A stretch of DNA of 60,883 bases, from NCBI GenBank assembly GCA_900321715.1, contig ONXC01000012.1:1-60883 (forward strand), written 5' to 3'. The DNA is from an uncultured Bacteroidales bacterium. GTDB taxonomy: Bacteria > Bacteroidota > Bacteroidia > Bacteroidales > UBA932. Position 1 is the first letter of the stretch. The number at the start of each line of letters is the position of its first letter. The notes beneath the pieces are model-generated. The model did no database searches. It saw only the letters and a list, made by a program, of their open reading frames with translations, and was not told the origin of the DNA. This document shows, piece after piece, positions 35,152-42,871 of this stretch. The position numbers were made by a program, and so were the translations under genes.

Positions 35152-36141
35152 CTACCCAAGCCAGCCGTTACGGAGCAGCACCTGCGCTATCTGGACGGCG
35201 TTTGTGGCTGCGCCTTTGCGGATATTGTCACTGACGCACCACAGATTGAGGCCATTCTCTACGGAAGGGTCTCGGCGGATGCGGCCGACAAATACATCGT
35301 CCTTCTCCCAGGCCGTTATGGGCATGGGATAAACGTTATTTGCAGGGTCATCCTGAATGACCACGCCGGGCATATCGGCCATAAGTTTTACGGCATCCGT
35401 CAGTTCAAAAGGCCTATGAAACTCCAGGTTCACGCTCTCCGAATGGCCTCCCTTTACGGGGACTCGGACGGTGGTGGCGGAAACGGCGATGGAAGGATCC
35501 CGGAGGATCTTTCTGGTTTCATTGACCATCTTCATTTCCTCCTTGGTGTAGCCGTCCGGGAGGAAGGAATCTATATGCGGAAGTACGTTCAGGAATATCT
35601 GGTGAGGGAATTTGGTGCCCTTGCCGCCTGCCATTTCTGCTTCAAGCTGCTCAATGCCTTTCTGGCCGGCGCCGGTGACGCTTTGGTAGGTGCTCACAAC
35701 TATACGCTTGATGCCATAGGCCTTATGAAGCGGCGCCAGGGGCAGGACCATCTGGATGGTGGAGCAGTTGGGGTTGGCGATGATGTGATCTGTGGGCTTA
35801 AGTACATCGGCATTAATCTCCGGCACAACCAGCGGCACGGAAGGGTCCATACGCCAGTAGGAGGAGTTGTCCACCACGTAGCAGCCTATCTCCGCAAAGC
35901 GCGGCGCCAACTGGGCCGATACAGCCCCTCCGGCAGAGAAAATGGCAAGGGCGGGCTTTCGGGAAATGGCTTCATCGGCACTCATAACCGTCCACTCCCT
36001 GCCCTGAAAACGCACTTTTTTGCCCCAGGAACGCTCAGAGGCAACGGGGAGAAGCTCCGTCACCGGGAACTCGCGTTCCTCAAGGACCTGCAACATCTTT
36101 GAGCCAACCAGGCCCGTTGCACCAACTACCGCTACAATCAT
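35152..36141 (-). CDS. asd: Aspartate-semialdehyde dehydrogenase
   Basis: 329 residues. NADP-binding VVGATGLVGSKML at the N-terminus, active-site Cys in NPNCSTIQ, catalytic His in GGHSESV. Reduces aspartyl phosphate to the semialdehyde, the branch point to lysine and threonine. 25 bp upstream of dapE in the same operon. Confidence 0.96.
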   Translation of the reverse strand: MIVAVVGATGLVGSKMLQVLEEREFPVTELLPVASERSWGKKVRFQGREWTVMSADEAISRKPALAIFSAGGAVSAQLAPRFAEIGCYVVDNSSYWRMDPSVPLVVPEINADVLKPTDHIIANPNCSTIQMVLPLAPLHKAYGIKRIVVSTYQSVTGAGQKGIEQLEAEMAGGKGTKFPHQIFLNVLPHIDSFLPDGYTKEEMKMVNETRKILRDPSIAVSATTVRVPVKGGHSESVNLEFHRPFELTDAVKLMADMPGVVIQDDPANNVYPMPITAWEKDDVFVGRIRRDPSVENGLNLWCVSDNIRKGAATNAVQIAQVLLRNGWLG

Positions 36142-36164
36142 TTCATGATTATTAAATGTTTCAC

Positions 36165-36203
36165 GTTACCCCCTCCCGAAACCCCTCCCCTCGGGGGAGG
36201 GAC
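36165..36203. repeat. GC-rich hairpin between dapD and asd
   Basis: Stem CCCTCCCC/GGGGAGGG (36183-36190, 36194-36201; loop TCG) preceded by a second CCCCCTCCC block. No T-run, so not a clear terminator; the sequence resembles the GGGAGGGG block of the palindromic inserts. Confidence 0.5.
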
Positions 36204-36980
36204 TTATCTTAACAAATCTTCTAAGTGAATACTGCCCTCCGTCTTGCTGTCACGGTACTTCACAATCACCGGGCAGTAAAGGTGAACGCCGCTCTCAAGT
36301 GGCTTGCCGCCGCGGACGATGGGCTTGGAGCCGCTCACAACCACAGCTCCGGCGGGGACCACTATGCGGCCATCGGCATTCCTCTTTATGAATTCATCCT
36401 TTGTTGCATCGTAGATGGCGGTAGATGAAGTGATTATGACACCGGAAGCAATCACTGCGCCCTCCTGGACGATTGTGCCCTCGTAGATACCGCAGTTGCC
36501 GCCGATGAACGCGCCGTCCTCTATGATTGTGGGAAGCGCGCCGGCGGGTTCAAGCACGCCGCCAATCTGCGTTGAGGCCGATATATGGATGTGCTTTCCC
36601 ACCTGGGCGCAGGAGCCGATGGTGACGTGGCTGTCAACCATAGTGCCTTCGTCTACATAGGCGCCCACGTTGACATAGGCCGGGGGCATTATGATGGAGC
36701 CGGGGGCCATATATGCGCCGCGACGGACGGAAGTGCCGCCGGGAACTATGCGGACGCCGTCACGGGCCTTGAACTGCCTTACCGGGAAGGTGTCCTTGTC
36801 AAAGAAGGGGAACTGTCCCTGGGACATTTCCTTTATGGCGCCAAGGCGGAAGCCCGCAAGGATGATTTCCTTTACCTCACGGTTTACCTGCCAAACGCCG
36901 TCTACTTTCTGTGCCACGCGGACTTCTCCCTTTTCAAGGGCGTCCATCAGGGCGTTGAATTGCTGAAGAGTTACGTCCAT
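36204..36980 (-). CDS. dapD: Tetrahydrodipicolinate N-succinyltransferase
   Basis: 258 residues. Left-handed beta-helix hexapeptide repeats (PGSIIMPPAYVNVGAYVDEG; AQVGKHIHISASTQIGG) with the DapD-specific MVDSHVTIGSCAQVG region. Transfers succinyl from succinyl-CoA, which defines the succinylase route here. Its ATG overlaps the TGA of dapA. Confidence 0.95.
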   Translation of the reverse strand: MDVTLQQFNALMDALEKGEVRVAQKVDGVWQVNREVKEIILAGFRLGAIKEMSQGQFPFFDKDTFPVRQFKARDGVRIVPGGTSVRRGAYMAPGSIIMPPAYVNVGAYVDEGTMVDSHVTIGSCAQVGKHIHISASTQIGGVLEPAGALPTIIEDGAFIGGNCGIYEGTIVQEGAVIASGVIITSSTAIYDATKDEFIKRNADGRIVVPAGAVVVSGSKPIVRGGKPLESGVHLYCPVIVKYRDSKTEGSIHLEDLLR

Positions 36981-37852
36981 CAGAAAAGGTCTTTCAGGGT
37001 TTGCTGTAAAAGGGCTTCCGTTGCCGCCGTAGCCCTAACCAAAGGCAATCTGAGGCTGTTTTCCATAAGGCCAAGCTGGGCCATTGCGGCCTTGGCGGGG
37101 ATGGGGTTGGGCTCCACGAAGAGCGCCTTGAAAAGGGGCTTAAGGCGGGCGTCCATCCTTGCGGCCTCATCAAATTTACCGGCCTCCAGGGCGTGGCTGA
37201 AATCGGCCATGGCGGAAGGGAAAACGTTTGAGGCCACGGAGATTACGCCATCGGCGCCTTGCTTCATAAGCTCAAGGGTGTCTTCGTCGTTGCCGGAAAG
37301 GAGCTTGAAGCCTTCCGGGCGGCCGGCCATGATCTTTAGGCTCTGCTCAATCTTGCCGGAGGCTTCCTTTATGCCGATGATATTGGGAACGTCCTTAGCC
37401 AGTGCCAGCACGGTTTCAGGCTCAATGTTGGAACCGGTGCGGCCGGGGACGTTGTACAGCACGATGGGCTTTTCCGTTGCCCCTGCCACGGCCTTGAAAT
37501 ACTCATACATACCCCTCTGGGGCGGCTTGTTGTAGAAGGGAACCACCACCAGGAAGGCATCGGCATCCTGCAGGAGGCGGATGTTGTCAAGGGTGCCCTT
37601 CACTGAATTGGAGCCCACACCGGCCATTACGGGACGGCCCTTTGCGTGCTGAAGCGTCACCTCCAGGACCTGGAGTTTCTCCGATTCAGAGAGGGTGGGA
37701 GTTTCACCTGTAGTCCCAAGGGGAACCAGGAAATCTATGCCGGTTTCTACCTGCCAGTCTACCGTGGCGGCAAAGGACTCATAGTCCACTTCCCCACCCT
37801 TGAACGGGGTGAGAAGCGCGGTGCCGCAGCCATGTAAGTCAAGTGCTTTCAT
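36980..37852 (-). CDS. dapA: 4-hydroxy-tetrahydrodipicolinate synthase
   Basis: 290 residues from ATG 37850-37852 (MKALDLHGCG). Schiff-base Lys in GIKEASGK, Tyr in VVPFYNKP, and VPGRTGSN. Condenses pyruvate with aspartate semialdehyde. The open frame continues upstream to 38809 through the divergent aminotransferase, but the TATTTTTG box 8 nt before this ATG and the family N-terminus fix the start. First gene of the six-gene operon. Confidence 0.95.
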   Translation of the reverse strand: MKALDLHGCGTALLTPFKGGEVDYESFAATVDWQVETGIDFLVPLGTTGETPTLSESEKLQVLEVTLQHAKGRPVMAGVGSNSVKGTLDNIRLLQDADAFLVVVPFYNKPPQRGMYEYFKAVAGATEKPIVLYNVPGRTGSNIEPETVLALAKDVPNIIGIKEASGKIEQSLKIMAGRPEGFKLLSGNDEDTLELMKQGADGVISVASNVFPSAMADFSHALEAGKFDEAARMDARLKPLFKALFVEPNPIPAKAAMAQLGLMENSLRLPLVRATAATEALLQQTLKDLF

Positions 37853-37860
37853 ACAAGATA

Positions 37861-37868
37861 CAAAAATA
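37861..37868 (-). promoter_or_regulatory. -7 box TATTTTTG of the dapA operon
   Basis: TAnnTTTG with an 8-nt spacer to the dapA ATG. Confidence 0.55.
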
Positions 37869-37923
37869 CAAAAAATCCCCGGAATAATATGAGCATCGGC
37901 AACACAACCCGGACAAAAATTGC

Positions 37924-37931
37924 TAACTTTG
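37924..37931 (+). promoter_or_regulatory. -7 box TAACTTTG of the aminotransferase
   Basis: TAnnTTTG with 5 nt to the ATG at 37937; excludes the start at 37889 and predicts leaderless mRNA. Confidence 0.65.
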
Positions 37932-37936
37932 CACCT

Positions 37937-39214
37937 ATGGATTATGAGCGCTATTTTTCGGCCGATGTCCCCTCGTTCCTGAGGTCTCCCGTACGTGAAA
38001 TCTTCCGCAAGGTGGATCTCCAGGCCATCTGTTCCTTTGCCGGAGGCTACCCCGCTGCGGTTACTTTCCCCACGGACCAGATCCCTGGCCTGGCTGCCGC
38101 CGTCTTGGAAAAATACGGCACCAGGGCACTCCAGTACGGTGCTACGCAGGGCGTTCCGGAACTCCGCGCCGCCATTGCCGCGCGCTATGGCGTTCCAGTG
38201 TCGCAGGTCCAGATCACCACTTCTTCCCAGCAGGGAATAGACGTGTGCTCCAGGGTTTTCCTTGACCCCGGAGACATAGTCCTTGCACAAAGTCCCGTGT
38301 ACCTTGGCGCCCTCCAGAGTTTCAGGGCGTACAGGGCGGAAGTGAGGGACATGCCCTCGGGGGCTTGTCCACCCCCGGACAAGTGTAGGGGGAGGGGCCC
38401 GCTGGCAGAGGGGGCGGAGGGCAAGCTTGCTTGGCCTACGGCACCTATGACAGTGGGAGGGGCCGGAACGAAGCGAAGCGAAGTGGAGTCCCCCGAGGGC
38501 ATGTCCCTCACTTCCGCCAAATTTATCTACGTTATCCCTGACTTCAATAACCCTACGGGAAAGACACTGACACTGGAGGAAAGAAAGGAGATTGTGGCCC
38601 TGGCCAGGGAACTTGATATCCTGATTGTTGAGGACAGCCCGTACCGTGAACTGCGTTACAGCGGAGAGACTCTTCCCACCCTCCGTGAACTGGCTCCGGA
38701 GCGGACGCTCCACCTTGGGAGCTTCTCCAAGATTTTTGCACCGGGGTTCAGGCTGGGATGGATTATCGGCCCGGAACCGCTTCTGGAGCAGATTTATGTG
38801 TGTAAGCAATGCCTTGACCTCTGCCCTCCGGTGCTGGACCAGTATATGGCGTGCGAGTTCCTCACTTCAGGCGCGCTTGATGCCAATCTGGTTAATACTA
38901 TTGCCGAGTACAAACGCCGGCGTGACCTTATGCTGGGTCTCCTTGAGAAGTATATGCCTGCCGGAACATCCTGGACGCACCCTGACGGTGGTCTCTTCCT
39001 CTGGCTCACACTTCCGGAAAGCATTGACACCGTGGCGCTTTACGACGAAGCACTATCGGCCGGCGTGGCGTACGTTGCCGGTTCCTTCTTCTACCCTGAC
39101 GGCAGCCACCGCAACACTATGCGCCTCAACTTCTCCTTCATAGAGGAGTCCAAGATGGAGCCGGGGATAAAACTTTTGGCAGCCGTTTTGGCTAAAGACC
39201 TGACTAATAAGTAG
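37937..39214 (+). CDS. PLP aminotransferase, probable diaminopimelate-pathway enzyme, with in-frame insert
   Basis: 425 residues, fold type I: PDFNNPTG, VEDSPYRELRY and PLP-Lys in SFSKIFAPGFRLGW. The sequence looks like the MocR/LysN-related branch. Context (dapD, dapE, dapF adjacent) points to the succinyl-DAP aminotransferase step (DapC role), which no other gene here covers; that is inference. About codons 133-194 are a palindromic insert between strand FRAYRAEV and FIYVIPDF, with no counterpart in the family. Confidence 0.85.
   Translation: MDYERYFSADVPSFLRSPVREIFRKVDLQAICSFAGGYPAAVTFPTDQIPGLAAAVLEKYGTRALQYGATQGVPELRAAIAARYGVPVSQVQITTSSQQGIDVCSRVFLDPGDIVLAQSPVYLGALQSFRAYRAEVRDMPSGACPPPDKCRGRGPLAEGAEGKLAWPTAPMTVGGAGTKRSEVESPEGMSLTSAKFIYVIPDFNNPTGKTLTLEERKEIVALARELDILIVEDSPYRELRYSGETLPTLRELAPERTLHLGSFSKIFAPGFRLGWIIGPEPLLEQIYVCKQCLDLCPPVLDQYMACEFLTSGALDANLVNTIAEYKRRRDLMLGLLEKYMPAGTSWTHPDGGLFLWLTLPESIDTVALYDEALSAGVAYVAGSFFYPDGSHRNTMRLNFSFIEESKMEPGIKLLAAVLAKDLTNK
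38335..38518. repeat. Palindromic coding insert in the aminotransferase
   Basis: Perfect 29-bp inverted arms at 38335-38363 and 38490-38518 (inner part GAGGGACATGCCCTCGGGGG). Inside: hairpin CTTGTCC/GGACAAG (38364-38383), then GGGAGGGGCC blocks and the GCGAAGCG run shared with other copies. 184 bp, longest of the family; frame stays open. Confidence 0.9.
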
Positions 39215-39260
39215 TTACAACTTTTACTCCCGCCGTTTTTGATAGGAGTAAATTGTGTAA
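39214..39260. repeat. Short hairpin repeat, family 2, copy B
   Basis: Stem TTTACTCC/GGAGTAAA (39223-39230, 39245-39252) with outer TTACAA/TTGTGTAA pairing, between the aminotransferase stop and dapF. Confidence 0.75.
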
Positions 39261-39279
39261 ATAATTAATAATCCGCAAG

Positions 39280-40209
39280 ATGACAAAAACGCCCCACATA
39301 TTCACCGGAGCAGGTAACAACTTCGTGGTCTATGACGGCCGGGAAGGCGGTATGGATGAGTACCGCCAGCCGGAGCGCATCCAGGCCCTTTGCCGTGAAT
39401 ACCGCACGGACGGCCTGATGATCCTTACGGAGGCCCCGGGCCAGGACTTTGGGATGGAGTTCTACAACCCTGACGGCTCCGGCGGAATGATGTGCGGCAA
39501 CGGAGGCCGATGCATAGTCGCCTTTGCCGATTACCTTGGCCTGAAATCCGCCTCAGAGGATGGTACGTGGCACTTCCTTGCCCCGGATGGAGAGCACACC
39601 GCGACGATTTTGGACAGGGCTCATACCTCCAAACCGTCGCTTCGCGACCCCTCCCATCCTGACGGATGGGCCCCTCCCTCTTACGTGGCCGAGGGTGGCC
39701 ACGGGTTTGGAGGCATAAGCCCTGCTCCAAAATGGACCGTGCGCCTCAAAATGATTGACGTCAAGGGCATAAGCAAGGCAAAGAACGGCTACTTCCTCAA
39801 CACGGGAACAAGGCACTACGTGGAGTTCCGGGACAATGTGGATGCCATTGATATTGAGCCAGAGGCCAAGCCCATAAGATGGGCCGATGAATTCCAGCCG
39901 GACGGCACCAACGTGAACTTTGTGGAGAAAACACCAGATGGCCTTAAGGTCCGCACTTTCGAGAAAGGTGTTGAGGGCGAAACCCTTGCCTGCGGCACGG
40001 GCCTCACCGCCAGCGCCATTGCGGCATACCACCACGGGATCCCCGATCAGGTCGGGGATGACGGAGAGCGTCATGCCCGGCCCCGACCGGGCATCTCCTA
40101 CCGCCTTCAATGCCGCCGCGGAGACTGGCTGGAAGTTGAATTCACCCCCTCCGGAGATGGTTTCATGGACGTTTTCCTCACCGGCCCCGCTGAACTTATT
40201 GAAAAATAA
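39280..40209 (+). CDS. dapF: Diaminopimelate epimerase with two in-frame inserts
   Basis: 309 residues, against about 265 normally. Both catalytic Cys are kept: MMCGNGGRC near residue 69 and LACGTGLTASA near 236. Converts LL- to meso-DAP. Two inserts explain the extra length: codons about 112-148 (SLRDPSHPDGWAPPSYVAEG, nearly the same peptide as in DapE) and codons about 254-272 (GIPDQVGDDGERHARPRPG). Both sit outside the active-site motifs. Confidence 0.95.
   Translation: MTKTPHIFTGAGNNFVVYDGREGGMDEYRQPERIQALCREYRTDGLMILTEAPGQDFGMEFYNPDGSGGMMCGNGGRCIVAFADYLGLKSASEDGTWHFLAPDGEHTATILDRAHTSKPSLRDPSHPDGWAPPSYVAEGGHGFGGISPAPKWTVRLKMIDVKGISKAKNGYFLNTGTRHYVEFRDNVDAIDIEPEAKPIRWADEFQPDGTNVNFVEKTPDGLKVRTFEKGVEGETLACGTGLTASAIAAYHHGIPDQVGDDGERHARPRPGISYRLQCRRGDWLEVEFTPSGDGFMDVFLTGPAELIEK
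39615..39724. repeat. Palindromic coding insert 1 in dapF
   Basis: Arms AGGGCTCATACCTCCAAACC (39616-39635) and its complement with two mismatches (39704-39723). The core between is the ksgA/dapE-type core in reverse orientation on the plus strand. Confidence 0.9.
40039..40094. repeat. Palindromic coding insert 2 in dapF (different family)
   Basis: Two adjacent hairpins: ATCCCCGA/TCGGGGAT (40039-40059) and ATGCCCGG/CCGGGCAT (40073-40094), joined by GACGGAGAGCGTC. The 15-mer GCGTCATGCCCGGCC is shared with the mutL linker. Confidence 0.8.
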
Positions 40210-40243
40210 TAACTCCCCTGTTTGAAATCTTCACTTCTTTTTC

Positions 40244-40251
40244 TATCTTTG
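40244..40251 (+). promoter_or_regulatory. -7 box TATCTTTG of the DUF3990/Xre pair
   Basis: TAnnTTTG 34 nt before the ATG at 40286; the palindrome at 40257-40274 covers the expected start of transcription. Confidence 0.6.
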
Positions 40252-40256
40252 CAAAA

Positions 40257-40274
40257 GTAACGTTATAACGTCAC
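40257..40274. promoter_or_regulatory. 18-bp palindromic operator
   Basis: Perfect core ACGTTATAACGT (40260-40271), extended by GT/AC outside one mismatched pair. It lies just after the -7 box, where an antitoxin-type repressor would block initiation. Confidence 0.65.
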
Positions 40275-40285
40275 AAATAAGCAAG

Positions 40286-40966
40286 ATGGAAAGCATTCTC
40301 TTTCACGGGTCCAACAAAATCATAAGCAATCCCACCAAGGCCGGCGGGAAGGTGCACAATGACTTTGGACAAGGCTTTTACTGCACCCCGGACATTGAAC
40401 TTGCAAGGGAATGGGCATGCACAGAGACTCCCACAGCCTTTGCCAACCATTACAGTTTCGAGCCAAGTTATACGCTTGAAGTATGTAATTTATCAGGCCC
40501 GGATTATCACGTCCTCAACTGGCTGGCCGTCCTTATGGTAAACAGAGTCTTTGAAACCAGCCACGGCATTCCCGCCGCCATCAAGAAATACATCATTCAG
40601 GAGTTTCTGCCGGATCTTTCCGGATACGACGTCATAAGGGGCTACAGGGCCGATGACTCCTACTTCCAGTACTCAAACCTTTTCCTTAGCGGCACCATCA
40701 GCCTTGAGGAACTAAGCCGCGCAATGCGTCTTGGAAATCTTGGTGAGCAGGTGTTCCTTAAAAGTGAGAAGGCTTTTGAGGCGCTGGTGTTCACCTCTGC
40801 AGAGATCGTTGACAGGGATGTGTATCTGGCAAAAAGGCTTGCCCGCGAGAGTAAGGCAAGGGATGCGTTTCAGAAGATAAAACACGGCCCTGAGGTATTT
40901 GACGGCATCTTCGCAATTGACGTTTACAGGAATAAAATGAAGAACGATGACCCACGCTTACGATAA
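40286..40966 (+). CDS. DUF3990 protein, putative ADP-ribosyltransferase-like toxin
   Basis: 226 residues. ILFHGSNKII at the N-terminus and DFGQGFYCTPDIELAREWA are the DUF3990 core; this family is related to ADP-ribosyltransferase folds, where the H-G and Y-x-T region would bind NAD. The C-terminal DGIFAIDVYRNK lacks a motif I can name. With an overlapping HTH gene and a palindromic operator this looks like a toxin-antitoxin toxin; activity is inference. Confidence 0.8.
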   Translation: MESILFHGSNKIISNPTKAGGKVHNDFGQGFYCTPDIELAREWACTETPTAFANHYSFEPSYTLEVCNLSGPDYHVLNWLAVLMVNRVFETSHGIPAAIKKYIIQEFLPDLSGYDVIRGYRADDSYFQYSNLFLSGTISLEELSRAMRLGNLGEQVFLKSEKAFEALVFTSAEIVDRDVYLAKRLARESKARDAFQKIKHGPEVFDGIFAIDVYRNKMKNDDPRLR

Positions 40967-41579
40967 AGAAATTATGCTGTCGGCCCGGGATAACCTTGCG
41001 GTCATGATTGACTACGCCGTCACCTGGAGCGGAATGGACCTCAGGGAGTTCTACAACCGTTGGCTGGGAAGCGGCATCCCAGAAATGTTTGGTATCGGCC
41101 ATCCTAAATTCACGCTTGGGATGAGCGGGATAGAACTAGCCGTAAGGGTGGTGGAAAACACCGGAGGCACGCTTGAGGTAGATCAAACGTATTCCTTCCC
41201 CTGGGAAGACTCCTCATTTTTCTGGACCGGCTGGGCGCTTTGCCAGTATCAGTGGTTCAGGGCCAATAGTTTCGCTTCAATAGACCGCGGCGGCCTGCCG
41301 ATAGAAAAGGTCCATCAGCTATTCAATCCTCTCCACGAGGCCGATATAACCAAGGTCTTTGAGGTTTTTGACTCCTGGTATCATCCCGAGCCCGTTTCCA
41401 TCAAGGAACTGAGAAAACTGAACGGACTTTCTCAGCAGGAACTGGCCGATAAATCCGGGGTTTCCATGAGGATGATTCGGGCCTACGAGCAGGGCAGCCA
41501 GCGCATTGGCAGGGCCGAGGCCTCGTCGGTCCTTAGCCTTGCCCGCGCGCTCCACTGCAATCCTGAGAGGCTGGTGTGA
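40947..41579 (+). CDS. Xre-type HTH protein with novel N-terminal domain, putative antitoxin
   Basis: 210 residues; starts 20 nt inside the DUF3990 gene. C-terminal residues about 150-208 are a clear Xre HTH (LRKLNGLSQQELADKSGVSM, then RMIRAYEQG). The first ~140 residues (LREFYNRWLGSGIPEMFGIG and onward) are unfamiliar and may neutralise or bind the DUF3990 protein. The gene order toxin first, antitoxin second is the one of RES-Xre modules. Confidence 0.8.
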   Translation: MTHAYDKEIMLSARDNLAVMIDYAVTWSGMDLREFYNRWLGSGIPEMFGIGHPKFTLGMSGIELAVRVVENTGGTLEVDQTYSFPWEDSSFFWTGWALCQYQWFRANSFASIDRGGLPIEKVHQLFNPLHEADITKVFEVFDSWYHPEPVSIKELRKLNGLSQQELADKSGVSMRMIRAYEQGSQRIGRAEASSVLSLARALHCNPERLV

Positions 41580-41591
41580 TTTCTGGCACTA

Positions 41592-41692
41592 ACCAAGTTA
41601 TTCAATCTTAGTCACGTTTTGGCCCTTATTCTTAACTAAGATCGTCACTGGAGACAATCTTAGTTACGTTTGGGGGCAGTTTTGTGACTTTG
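41592..41692. repeat. CAATCTTAGTCAC repeat cluster (family 3)
   Basis: CAATCTTAGTCAC at 41603 and CAATCTTAGTTAC at 41655, with an inverted ACTAAGAT between, forming an imperfect hairpin downstream of the Xre gene. The flanking TTATTCAATCTTAGTCAC (18 bp) is identical to the copy near 50671. Confidence 0.75.
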
Positions 41693-41791
41693 TTCGTAAA
41701 GAACAGGCCGGGGCCGATATTGTCATTGAGGAAGCCCTGAAGGAGAAGGGTCTTCTGTAGCCGCCATCTATCCCCTCCAGCGAAGGAACGA

Positions 41792-42871
41792 TTACTTCAA
41801 GCCAAGGGTATCCCAATTGTAGAAAACGCCTATATTTATGGACGTTGCATTCATCTCACCCAAATCTCTTGCAACGTAGGCGCGAATTCCAAGGCCGTGT
41901 TCCGTGGCATCAGAATTACGAAAGACGCGCCAAAACTTAAAGTGGGCTTCGGCGCCGCCAAGGACCACGAAATTTCCCAGGGTCTTATTATTATCGTCTT
42001 TCCCCTGCCTTGTCTGGACAAGCATACGTCCGGAAAGCCCCACAAAAGGCTTCAATGAGAAATAAGTACCGTCGTAAAACCGGTATCCGTATGTAAATCC
42101 AATATAATTATGGTTATATTCTTTTCCCTTCCGGAAAACCGCATCACCATAACTGTAATCATCAAGAATAGGACCGGTCCCGCCGTTTATTATGGTACCG
42201 AACTCATGCTGCTTGTACCCGAAAAAGAAATCCAGCATAATTCCGTGGGTCATTGCAAAAGTATTTGCAGCCTGCCCCAAAAACAGACTTCCGCTGTAAC
42301 CCACATTAAACGTCATAAGGAAAATCTTTTGGCTCTTTGTAATCTGAGGATAAGATATCTGGGCCAACTCTTCCGCAATTTTTCCGGAATGATAGGCAAC
42401 CATCGTGGAATCTGTACCGTCTTCGGTGTCCTCAACTATCTCTCTCCATCTGCTTTGATTCTGGTCACTGTAGAAAGCATAGAGCGCGTCTGCAGACCTT
42501 TTGTTATCTGTGCTGTACAGTTCCGTGAGCATCTTTCGGAAATACAGTTCATTGAGATCGAACAGGACCTGGTCATACGCAAGGGCGCAAGGATACATCC
42601 TTTCCAGATTGTGCCAGGAAAGGGATTTATCCATAGCAACCGCGGGCTTTGACACATACTGAACAGTGTTCCAGGACGGACGGGTCTTTTCAGAGTTTGT
42701 CAGCCAGCGGAAACTCAAGTTGCTGGTCCTGAAATCTTTGGGCGACTTGAAATTAAGATCGTCCCAAGTGAGAGGACCATCTGTCCAATAACGCATACTC
42801 TCCTCAAAACTCTGAGCAGAGAGGATGGTGCAGGATAAAGCAAAAATGACAAATAATGCTATACGTTTCAT
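41792..42871 (-). CDS. Secreted protein with DUF922-like start and barrel-like C-terminus
   Basis: 359 residues. Signal peptide ending ILSAQS; early YWTDGPLTWDDLNFKSPKDF resembles the LTWDDF motif of DUF922-like proteins. The C-terminal ~170 residues have alternating aromatic/Gly strands (NYIGFTYGYRFYDGTYFSL) as in a small outer-membrane barrel. ATG overlaps the murA stop by 1 nt. Function unknown. Confidence 0.7.
   Translation of the reverse strand: MKRIALFVIFALSCTILSAQSFEESMRYWTDGPLTWDDLNFKSPKDFRTSNLSFRWLTNSEKTRPSWNTVQYVSKPAVAMDKSLSWHNLERMYPCALAYDQVLFDLNELYFRKMLTELYSTDNKRSADALYAFYSDQNQSRWREIVEDTEDGTDSTMVAYHSGKIAEELAQISYPQITKSQKIFLMTFNVGYSGSLFLGQAANTFAMTHGIMLDFFFGYKQHEFGTIINGGTGPILDDYSYGDAVFRKGKEYNHNYIGFTYGYRFYDGTYFSLKPFVGLSGRMLVQTRQGKDDNNKTLGNFVVLGGAEAHFKFWRVFRNSDATEHGLGIRAYVARDLGEMNATSINIGVFYNWDTLGLK

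Noticed and set aside
36980-38809. 609-codon open frame extending dapA upstream
   Set aside because: The extra ~320 codons run antisense through the aminotransferase; DapA begins at MKALDLHG with its own -7 box.
41592-41759. Open frame ending in QAGADIVIEEALKEKGLL
   Set aside because: The tail looks protein-like, but the upstream part runs through the CAATCTTAGTCAC repeats and has no start; at most a gene scar.
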